Program-made: the position numbers and the translations under genes
Shown here: in pieces, positions 5,627 to 10,992 of the stretch
How the letters are laid out: every line of letters begins with the position of its first letter
How positions within the stretch are numbered: position 1 is the first letter of the stretch
Notes under the pieces: model-generated
What the model saw: the letters and a program-made list of their open reading frames with translations, nothing else
The model's database searches: none
What the model was told of the DNA's origin: nothing
Assembly: GCA_036787815.1 (NCBI GenBank)
Contig: DAIQOP010000128.1
Coordinates: forward strand, 1-10,992
DNA from: DATBAK01 sp036787815
GTDB taxonomy: Bacteria > Actinomycetota > Acidimicrobiia > IMCC26256 > PALSA-610
Length of the DNA: 10,992 bases
Reading direction: 5' to 3'

Positions 5627-7006
5627 ATGAGTCGTATGTTGCGCATTGCGCTCGTGACGGTGCTTGCCGCCGGTGCGAGCGTCGGCGGTGCTCTCGGCAC
5701 CGTGTTCACGCCGGCCGGTGCGGCCGTCAACGGTCACTGCGGTGACGTCGTCGTCGGGAGCCTGCACAGCGGCGACAACCTGCGTGAGGGAGGCCTCGAG
5801 TCGCCCGACATGCACGTGTACACGGAGCGCACGAACCTCACCCTCGGCGCTTCGGTGGCAGTCGACTTCCGCACCGTCGGGACGTACGACACGCCGGCCA
5901 AGCTCCCGAGCCCGCGCCCGATCATCAACTCCGGGTCGGTCGTCAACAGCTACCTGCTGCACTCCGACCCGCCCGGTCAGCCGACCACGTTGGTGCGCGC
6001 GGTCACGCTCTCCTTCACGACCGACATCGTCGGAGTCCAGATCGTCTCCGGCACGCTGACGGCCGCGAACGCGCACCAGCTGCGCGCGTCGGGCGTCACC
6101 TACCCGAACATCACCTCGGGCCTTGAGCTCAACCCCAACGGCAAGGGCGACGTCGCCAGGCTCATCAACGCCCGCACCGTCGCCGTCGCGTTCAAGACGT
6201 CGAATGCGGTCGACCAGGTGCGCATCATCACGCGTGGGAGTGCCAGCACGGTTTCCGCGCTCAACGGCTACCGGATCCTCGCGGCCGACGGTGGCGTCTT
6301 CGACTTCGGCGGTCAGCAGTTCTACGGCTCGACCGGCGGTCGGGTCCTGAACCAGCCGATCGTCTCGGGCGTGAACACCTGCGGCAACGCCGGCTACTGG
6401 TTCGTCGCCCGTGACGGTGGCGTCTTCAGCTACGGCGATGCGGGCTTCCACGGCTCGCTCGGCGCCTCGTCGATCGCGACCCCGGTCGCGGCGCTCGCCG
6501 CCACGCCGACGGGTGCGGGCTACTACCTCGCGACGCAGGGCTACGCCGTCTACCACTACGGCGACGCCACGAGCCTGGGTGACTTCCACACCGTCAGGCA
6601 CAACGCCCCGCTCGTCGGGATGGCCACGACCCCGAGTGGGCGTGGGTTCTGGCTCCTCGGCGGCGACGGCGGCATCTTCACCAAGGGCGACGCCGCGTTC
6701 CACGGCTCGACCGGAGGCATGCACCTGGTGAGCCCGGTCATCGGCTTCACGCCGACCGTGTCCGGCAAGGGCTACTTCCTCTTCGCAGCCGACGGCGGCA
6801 TCTTCACCTTCGGTGACGCCAAGTTCCACGGCTCGGTCGGGGGAACGCTCCGCACCAACCCGATCGTCGGCATGCGCCTCAGCGCATCCGGCAACGGCTA
6901 CTGGCTCACCGACTCGGCCGGCAAGGTGTACGCCTTCGGCGACGCCACGTTCGCCGGCGACATGTCGACCGTGAAGCTGTTCCGGCCGATGATCGGCATG
7001 ATGTAG
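5627..7006 (+). CDS. Secreted repeat protein, probable six-bladed beta-propeller
   Basis: This 459-residue exported protein has unknown function. Residues 1-33 form a Sec signal peptide (MSRMLRIALVTVLAAG core, cleavage near AGAA/VNG). Residues 35-214 form a beta-rich domain containing SGSVVNSYLLHSDP, a motif I associate with surface or PEP-CTERM-type proteins. Residues 215-459 hold six repeats of exactly 42 residues, the last cut to 35. The pattern is Y-W-L, DGG-V/I-F, GDA-x-FHGS-x-GG, P-I-V-G, then a G-x-G turn. Six copies with aromatic and GD residues in register suggest a closed propeller, a fold used for ligand or protein binding. The start ATG at 5627 has AGAGGA 10 bases upstream; an ATG at 5636 is less well placed. 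It stands alone between the SDR operon and a convergent lipoprotein gene. No catalytic residues are recognisable. Confidence 0.88.
   Translation: MSRMLRIALVTVLAAGASVGGALGTVFTPAGAAVNGHCGDVVVGSLHSGDNLREGGLESPDMHVYTERTNLTLGASVAVDFRTVGTYDTPAKLPSPRPIINSGSVVNSYLLHSDPPGQPTTLVRAVTLSFTTDIVGVQIVSGTLTAANAHQLRASGVTYPNITSGLELNPNGKGDVARLINARTVAVAFKTSNAVDQVRIITRGSASTVSALNGYRILAADGGVFDFGGQQFYGSTGGRVLNQPIVSGVNTCGNAGYWFVARDGGVFSYGDAGFHGSLGASSIATPVAALAATPTGAGYYLATQGYAVYHYGDATSLGDFHTVRHNAPLVGMATTPSGRGFWLLGGDGGIFTKGDAAFHGSTGGMHLVSPVIGFTPTVSGKGYFLFAADGGIFTFGDAKFHGSVGGTLRTNPIVGMRLSASGNGYWLTDSAGKVYAFGDATFAGDMSTVKLFRPMIGMM
6269..7003 (+). repeat. Six in-frame 126-bp coding repeats
   Basis: The repeat units start at 6269, 6395, 6521, 6647, 6773 and 6899. 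The first five are 126 bases each with no indel, and the sixth ends after 105 bases at the stop. Unit 3 is the most divergent: the DGG and FHGS motifs are replaced by QGY and SLGD. Unit 1 has FGGQQFYGS in place of GDAxFHGS. The protein pattern is much better kept than the DNA, implying old duplications under selection. Confidence 0.85.
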
Positions 7007-7017
7007 GCAGGGTTCTC

Positions 7018-7035
7018 CCTCACTTCGCAGTGAGG
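7018..7035. terminator. Perfect hairpin between convergent genes
   Basis: CCTCACT (7018-7024) and AGTGAGG (7029-7035) pair perfectly around the tetraloop TCGC. The hairpin lies 11 bases after the stop of the repeat protein and contains the stop codon of the convergent lipoprotein gene (7020-7022). It could end transcription from both sides. The absence of a T-tract keeps confidence moderate. Confidence 0.5.
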
Positions 7036-8684
7036 TCCGCCGCGACGGGCAGCACGAGATGGGCAACCATCTCGATGCTGCCGTCGAGGCGGGGTTGTGC
7101 GTAGGCCACGGTCGTCGCCACCACCTGGAGCACGAGGTTCGCACCCGGCTCGGTCGTGTAGGCCACCATCTCGAGCGGCACCGACGTGGTGTGCTCGCGA
7201 CCGTCGAGGCTGACGGCGATCGGCGTGATCTGGTTGCCGAGCACGAGCCCGGTCTTCGCGTCGACGAGTTGCGCGAACACCCGGGTCGGGCGGCTTCCCG
7301 CGGCGACCGTGCCCGTATAGGTGAGGCGCAGCTCCGGCGCACCGACCACGACCGACGCACGCGTACCCGTGGCGACGGTGACGTTCAGCGCGTTCGCCGC
7401 CTTCGCCGGCGTGATCGGGCCGACGAGCTTCGCCAGCAGGTCGGGATTGTCGGCCGGCGGGTGCGCGGGGCCGGCGCCGCCGTCGGCCTTCAGCGCCAAC
7501 GTGCCGTGGCCCTCGGCGGTGATCGCGGTGCCCGCGGCGAGCGGGTACTTGTCGGCCGAGTAGCTCGCGCCGTTCTGGTCGACCAGCTCGAAGCCGGGCC
7601 CCGTGTCGACCGTCGTGTCGCGCTTGAGGTAGCGGGCGAGCCACAGCATCGTCTTGCGCTCGACGAGATCGCGGTCGCCGGGCGGGGTGAGGCACACACC
7701 GTGCCCGCCGCAGAACCACACCATCGCGGTGGGGACGCCGTGACTGCGCAGGATCCGGTAGTTGGAGACCGCTTCGTCGAGGGTGAAGAGCGTGTCGACG
7801 GTGCCCTGCACGAGGAGCGTGGGGACGCGGATCCGGTTCACCAACGCACCGGGTCCGCGTTGCGCGAACCACTCCTGATCGGCGGCGTCGAGCACTCCGG
7901 TGGCGATGCCCGACCGGTTCGCGGAGACGATGTGGGGGTCGAGGTCGCGCATGGAAGCGATCCCGTAGAGGAACGACGACCAACCGGTCTTCACCGTGGC
8001 GGCCTTGTCGAGGCTGGTCGACAAGGAGTTCCAGGCCCACGACGGCACGATCGCGTCGACCCGGCAGTCGACCGCGGCGGTCACCAGCTGGATGCCGCCG
8101 CCGTACGACTCGCCGACCATGCCCACGCGCGGGTCGCCCTTGGCGTCGAGCTCGACACCGGGGAGGGTGGCGACCCAGTCGATGAGCCGCCCGACGTCGC
8201 GGGCCTCGGTCTGCGCGCTGTCGACCTCGATGGTGCCGTTCGACTGCCCGAATCCGCGCGGATCCCAGGTGAGCACGTTGTACCCACCGGCGTGCAGGTC
8301 CTTGATCGTCGCGAAGCCCTGGCTGCCGCTGCTCGTGGTGTTGGTGTCGCCGCCGGAGCCCCAACCGGGGCCCGTGAGCACCGTCGGGACGGGTTGCGTC
8401 GCCGTCGGGTGCAGCGGGAACCAGTGCGCGCGGATGTGGGTCCCGTCGAACGACGTGATCGTCGAGTCGCTCGCGACACCGGGCACCGGTACGGCAACGA
8501 CCGGCCCGGGCGACGGTCGCCGGCAGACCGGCGTCGCGGTGGAGCTCGTCGTCGTCCTCGTCGCCTTGGCGGGTGCGGTCGCCTTCGCCGAGCTGGTGCA
8601 GGCGGCGAGCGCGGTGATCAGCGCGAGCGAGCCGACGAGCGTCGTGCGGGCGCGACGTGAGGAACGGAGCGGGTGGGAGAGCAT
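7020..8684 (-). CDS. Alpha/beta-hydrolase lipoprotein, S15/CocE-like
   Basis: This 554-residue predicted lipoprotein has basic residues 10-13, a hydrophobic stretch, then lipobox LAAC with Cys29 as the lipid anchor. A Thr/Ala/Ser-rich linker (30-60) follows. The alpha/beta-hydrolase core has TGPGWGSGG (oxyanion region, 104-112), WDPRGFGQS (140-148), nucleophile Ser193 in GESYGG, Asp297 in QGTVDTLF and His328 in CGGHG. A helical cap lies between about 215 and 285. From about 365 a beta-rich domain resembles the PepX_C jelly roll of X-Pro dipeptidyl peptidase/CocE enzymes. It is probably an outward-facing peptidase or esterase; the substrate is unknown. The ATG at 8684 lies 12 bases after the stop of the PNPOx-fold gene, so the two are likely co-transcribed. 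No clear Shine-Dalgarno precedes it, suggesting translational dependence on the upstream gene. Confidence 0.88.
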   Translation of the reverse strand: MLSHPLRSSRRARTTLVGSLALITALAACTSSAKATAPAKATRTTTSSTATPVCRRPSPGPVVAVPVPGVASDSTITSFDGTHIRAHWFPLHPTATQPVPTVLTGPGWGSGGDTNTTSSGSQGFATIKDLHAGGYNVLTWDPRGFGQSNGTIEVDSAQTEARDVGRLIDWVATLPGVELDAKGDPRVGMVGESYGGGIQLVTAAVDCRVDAIVPSWAWNSLSTSLDKAATVKTGWSSFLYGIASMRDLDPHIVSANRSGIATGVLDAADQEWFAQRGPGALVNRIRVPTLLVQGTVDTLFTLDEAVSNYRILRSHGVPTAMVWFCGGHGVCLTPPGDRDLVERKTMLWLARYLKRDTTVDTGPGFELVDQNGASYSADKYPLAAGTAITAEGHGTLALKADGGAGPAHPPADNPDLLAKLVGPITPAKAANALNVTVATGTRASVVVGAPELRLTYTGTVAAGSRPTRVFAQLVDAKTGLVLGNQITPIAVSLDGREHTTSVPLEMVAYTTEPGANLVLQVVATTVAYAQPRLDGSIEMVAHLVLPVAADLTAK

Positions 8685-8696
8685 TCGATCATCTGA

Positions 8697-9422
8697 TCAC
8701 AGTCCCCGGTGAGCCGGCACGCGAGGCCGGTCGAGGGGGCCGGTTCGTGCGGGCTGGTTCGTGCGCAGGTACGGCGGCTCGGGAGGTGTCGCGCCGGTGC
8801 CCTGACCGTCGGGTTCGGCCGCGCCGGCGTGCAGCCACAGCGGCACGACGCCACCCCATACCGGGAGCGCGAGATCGTCGGGCTCCTCGACCGGAGGCCC
8901 GGTGCGCACCTTCGCCGACGCTTCGCGCAACGGCAGCCGCAGCACGGTGGTCTTGCGCACTTCCTGGACGCTCGGCGGGCGGATGTCGGCCGAGCGGCCC
9001 GGGACGACGTGATCGACGAACGCGGTGAGGGCCACCGACTTGGCGTTCGGGTCGTGCTCCTCGACGGCGCGGCCGAGCACGACGACCGAGCGGTAGTTGA
9101 GGGAATGGTGGAACGCGGAACGGGCGAGGACGAATCCGTCGACCAACGTCACCGTGACGCAAATGTCGATGCCGCCCGCCAGGGTTCGCAACATCCGGGA
9201 AGCAGGGGAGCCGTGGAGGTAGAGCGCGTCACCGATGCGCCCGTACGCGGTGGGGATCACGTACGGGCGGCCGTCGGTGCCCGCGAACCCGACGTGGCAG
9301 ACGAAGGCTTCGTCGAGGATCGCGGCGATCGACTCCCAGGTCGACGCCGCGCGCGCGGGCAGGCGCCTGATCGTCGTGCTCTCGGTCGGTGTGATCGGGC
9401 CGGTCGTCGCGTCTGCGGTCAT
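8697..9422 (-). CDS. PNPOx-fold flavin-binding protein (COG3467/NimA-like)
   Basis: This 241-residue protein has the split-barrel fold of the pyridoxamine-phosphate-oxidase superfamily, which binds FMN or F420 at a dimer interface. Motifs typical of the COG3467/NimA-like branch are AFVCHVGF (39-46), GRPYVIPTAYGRIGDALYLHGS (51-72), SRMLRTLAGG (75-84), the VTLVDGFVLARSAFHHSLNYRSVVVLGRA region (91-119) and a late VPLWL. It is not PdxH, whose C-terminal substrate motif is missing. Residues after about 200 form a Pro/Gly/Thr-rich tail without family similarity that I can see. The ATG at 9422 is supported by GGGGGA (9428-9433) five bases upstream. It is divergent from a MocR regulator, a pairing common in actinobacteria, and leads a two-gene unit with the hydrolase lipoprotein. 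Its exact reaction is unknown. Confidence 0.85.
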   Translation of the reverse strand: MTADATTGPITPTESTTIRRLPARAASTWESIAAILDEAFVCHVGFAGTDGRPYVIPTAYGRIGDALYLHGSPASRMLRTLAGGIDICVTVTLVDGFVLARSAFHHSLNYRSVVVLGRAVEEHDPNAKSVALTAFVDHVVPGRSADIRPPSVQEVRKTTVLRLPLREASAKVRTGPPVEEPDDLALPVWGGVVPLWLHAGAAEPDGQGTGATPPEPPYLRTNQPARTGPLDRPRVPAHRGL

Positions 9423-9462
9423 GGTCGTCCCCCGGTGGCAACATTTGTTACAGTACAAACCT
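9423..9462. promoter_or_regulatory. 40-base divergent promoter of the PNPOx/MocR pair
   Basis: Both genes start within 40 bases, so their promoters overlap. On the plus strand TACAGT (9449-9454) matches an actinobacterial -10 box. It ends 8 bases before the regulator ATG, which would make that mRNA leaderless or nearly so. The short inverted pair TTTGT/ACAAA flanks this box. On the minus strand GGGGGA (9428-9433) is the ribosome binding site of the PNPOx-fold gene. Confidence 0.6.
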
Positions 9463-9483
9463 ATGTCTGTACGACAACTGTAC
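9451..9483 (+). promoter_or_regulatory. Repeated CTGTAC boxes, probable MocR autoregulatory site
   Basis: CAGTACAA (9451), CTGTACGA (9467) and CTGTACCA (9478) share the pattern CnGTACnA. The last two start 11 bases apart, one helical turn, as expected for same-face binding. The group spans the regulator's start codon, so binding would block its own initiation. MocR proteins commonly bind direct repeats near their divergent partner. Confidence 0.5.
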
Positions 9484-10794
9484 CAACTGAAGGTTCGGAC
9501 GGCCGCGGAATTGTCGGCCGCGATCGAGCGGTCGATCGCGGGTGGCCGACTCGCCGTGGGGGCCCGGCTCCCGACGGTGCGGGAGCTCGCGGTCGAGCTG
9601 GGTCTGTCGCCCGCCACGGTCGCCGCCGCGTACCGGGCGCTGGCGCAGCGCGGCCTCGTGCGCGGTGAGGGACGCAGGGGCACGTTCGTCGCCGCGCGCC
9701 CGGCGCTGCCGATCGCGTCGGACCGCCCGCCGCCCGCCGGCGTCGTCGACCTGTCGCGCGGCAACCCCGATCGCGCGTTGCTCCCGAGCCTGCGTGGCCA
9801 TCTGCGCGCGTTGACCGACGACACCAAGACCTACGGCGAGGTGGCCACGCTGCCCGCGCTCGACGCCGCGGCGCGAGTCGCGTTCCGCGCCGACGGCGTG
9901 CCGGCCGAGCGGGTGATCGCGGTGAGCGGCGCGCTCGACGGTGTCGAGCGCGTGCTGCTCGCCTGGCTGCGGCCGGGCGACCGAGTTGCGGTGGAGGATC
10001 CGGGGTTCCCGCGCGTGTTCGATCTGGTCGCCGCGCTCGGGCTGGTTGCCGTTCCGGTCGCGATCGACGATCACGGGCCGACGCCGGAGTCGTTCGCCGC
10101 GGCCCTCGCGAGCGGGGTCGCGGCCTGCGTGATCACACCGCGGGCGCAGAACCCGACCGGTGCCGCGCTCGACGCGGCACGGGTGCGGGCGCTGCGGGCG
10201 GTGCTCCGTGCGTATCCCGACGTGCTGGTCGTGGAGGACGACCACGCCGGTCCTGTCGCCGGCGTGCCCGCGCACACGTTGGTGCAGGCGCGGCGGGCCC
10301 GCTGGGCGGTCGTGCGGTCGGTCGCGAAATCGCTCGGCCCCGATCTCCGGGTCGCACTGCTCGCGGGCGACCCGCTCACGTTGGAGCGGGTGAAGGGTCG
10401 GCAACGCCTCGGCCCCGGATGGGTGAGCCATCTGCTCCAGCAGCTCGTCGTCGACCTCTGGGCCGATCCCGCGGTGACCGCAAGCCTCGTGCGCGCGACC
10501 GATCTCTACCGCGAGCGCCGCGACGCGCTGGTCGATGCGCTCTCGGCGCGCGGCATCCCCGTGGTCGCGCGATCCGGATTGAACGTGTGGGTCCCCGTGC
10601 CCGACGAAGCCGCCGCCGTGCGTGAGCTGCTCGCCGCCGGCTACGCGGTGGCGAGCGGGGCCCGGTTCCGCATCGCGACCGCGCCCGCGGTGCGCGTCAC
10701 CGTCGCCGCGCTCCCCGAACGGAAGGCGGCTGGAGTTGCGCGTGCGCTCGATGCGGCGTGCTTGTCGAACCCGCTCCTCACCGCGTCCGCGTAG
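9463..10794 (+). CDS. MocR-family regulator (GntR HTH plus aminotransferase domain)
   Basis: This 443-residue transcription factor has a GntR winged helix (about 12-77, with GARLPTVRELAVELGLSPATVAAAYRAL) fused to a fold-type-I aminotransferase domain that binds pyridoxal phosphate. PLP-site residues are visible: ALDGVERVL (157-165), EDPGFPR (178-184), NPTG (230-233), VVEDDHAG (256-263) and the Schiff-base Lys289 in SVAKSLGP. Arg411 in RVTVAAL is the expected carboxylate-binding arginine. EDDHAG replaces the more common DDYDxEF, as in some actinobacterial members. Members such as PdxR and GabR sense PLP or amino acids and control the adjacent divergent gene. Here the partner is a PNPOx-fold protein, and vitamin B6 control is possible but unproven. 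No Shine-Dalgarno precedes the ATG at 9463. Confidence 0.92.
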   Translation: MSVRQLYQLKVRTAAELSAAIERSIAGGRLAVGARLPTVRELAVELGLSPATVAAAYRALAQRGLVRGEGRRGTFVAARPALPIASDRPPPAGVVDLSRGNPDRALLPSLRGHLRALTDDTKTYGEVATLPALDAAARVAFRADGVPAERVIAVSGALDGVERVLLAWLRPGDRVAVEDPGFPRVFDLVAALGLVAVPVAIDDHGPTPESFAAALASGVAACVITPRAQNPTGAALDAARVRALRAVLRAYPDVLVVEDDHAGPVAGVPAHTLVQARRARWAVVRSVAKSLGPDLRVALLAGDPLTLERVKGRQRLGPGWVSHLLQQLVVDLWADPAVTASLVRATDLYRERRDALVDALSARGIPVVARSGLNVWVPVPDEAAAVRELLAAGYAVASGARFRIATAPAVRVTVAALPERKAAGVARALDAACLSNPLLTASA

Positions 10795-10795
10795 C

Positions 10796-10810
10796 GGCGA
10801 CAGAGTCGCC
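10796..10810 (+). terminator. Hairpin after the MocR gene
   Basis: GGCGAC and GTCGCC form a perfect 6-bp stem around AGA, starting 2 bases after the TAG stop. Only two T residues follow (10811-10812), so it is a weak intrinsic terminator at best. Confidence 0.45.
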
Positions 10811-10840
10811 TTCGCGCCCGCAACCACGCGGCGCCGGCAG

Positions 10841-10926
10841 GAGCGAAGCGAGTGTCAAGCTCGCCAGCGAGCGAGGGACGGACACTCCGCGAGTCGGAGC
10901 CTCCCGACCAGGGCACGAGCGAGCGA
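10841..10926. repeat. Noncoding stretch rich in nested inverted repeats
   Basis: GAGTGTC (10850-10856) pairs with GACACTC (10881-10887) around an inner GCTCGC/GCGAGC hairpin (10859-10872). CTCCG/CGGAG (10885-10899) follows. The motif GAGCGA recurs (GAGCGAAGCGAG, GCGAGCGAGG, GAGCGAGCGAAT). It lies between the MocR gene and the SDR gene that ends at 10931 and may terminate both convergent transcripts. I see no gene in it. Confidence 0.45.
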
Positions 10927-10930
10927 ATAG

Positions 10931-10992
10931 TCACGGATGCTGGCTGCTGACCGAGACGATCTCGCCGGTCATGTACGACGAGTAGTCGCTGG
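10931..10992 (-). CDS. C-terminal end of a short-chain dehydrogenase (partial)
   Basis: Only 19 codons and the TGA are inside the window. The residues SDYSSYMTGEIVSVSSQHP match the usual SDR C-terminal strand, where (Y/F)-x-TG-x-x-x-x-VDGG is expected. Here V-S-V-S-S-Q replaces the VDGG turn, a variant I have seen in some actinobacterial SDRs. The rest of the gene lies to the right. With the two SDRs upstream it may belong to another lipid or steroid module, but that is speculation from 19 residues. Confidence 0.65.
   Translation of the reverse strand, partial: SDYSSYMTGEIVSVSSQHP

Noticed and set aside
7059..8660. 533-codon plus-strand open frame antisense to the hydrolase lipoprotein
   Set aside because: The translation is Arg/Gly/Asp/Val-rich with no motif, and the opposite strand has a complete lipobox and catalytic triad. 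It is a GC-bias shadow.
8697..9422. PdxH (true pyridoxamine phosphate oxidase)
   Set aside because: The sequence has COG3467/NimA-like motifs and lacks the PdxH C-terminal substrate-binding signature.
1..10992. tRNA, rRNA, CRISPR array, insertion sequence or prophage
   Set aside because: No cloverleaf, rRNA signature, regularly spaced repeat-spacer pattern, transposase motif or terminal inverted repeats were seen.

Overview
The window is a high-GC (roughly 70%) bacterial chromosome segment with GTG and ATG starts, tightly overlapping genes and codon positions saturated in G/C. This points to an actinobacterium. The steroid-ring genes follow the mycobacterial order. The secreted protein built on FHGS-type repeats is, to my knowledge, a style common in Acidimicrobiia, so an uncultured acidimicrobial relative is my best guess (inference). 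No rRNA, tRNA, CRISPR array, transposase or phage gene is visible.

Region 1 (1-3767, minus strand) reads ipdA, ipdB, ipdC, a DUF35 OB-fold protein, then a lipid-transfer-type thiolase that runs off the left edge. Junctions are 4-base or 1-base overlaps, except a 59-base gap between ipdB and ipdC. IpdA, IpdB and IpdC act on the last two rings (C/D) of cholesterol-type steroids. The thiolase resembles mycobacterial Ltp4 (Rv3522) and the DUF35 protein is its usual partner. The DUF35 protein has lost all four zinc-ribbon cysteines.

Region 2 (3768-3923) is a divergent control region. It holds a perfect 17-bp palindrome (TCTGACGGTGCGTCAGA), a second inverted repeat and a 15-bp direct repeat. I see no match to the mycobacterial KstR2 operator.

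Region 3 (3924-5488, plus strand) holds two short-chain dehydrogenases (SDRs) overlapping by ATGA. The first resembles Rv3549c, which also lies divergent from the ipd genes in Mycobacterium tuberculosis. There echA20 sits between them; here it is absent.

Region 4 (5627-7006, plus) encodes a secreted protein with an N-terminal beta-rich domain and six 42-residue repeats with no indels, probably a six-bladed beta-propeller. It converges on Region 5 (7020-9422, minus), a probable two-gene unit: a flavin-binding PNPOx-fold protein followed 12 bases later by an S15-type alpha/beta-hydrolase lipoprotein. Divergent from that unit is a MocR-type (GntR plus aminotransferase) regulator (9463-10794) whose start appears leaderless and overlaps repeated CTGTAC boxes. 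The right edge (10931-10992, minus) is the C-terminus of another SDR, preceded by a short noncoding stretch rich in inverted repeats.

Taken together, the left half is a compact steroid C/D-ring module with its own candidate operator. The right half is an envelope/secreted hydrolase unit under a probable PLP-sensing regulator.
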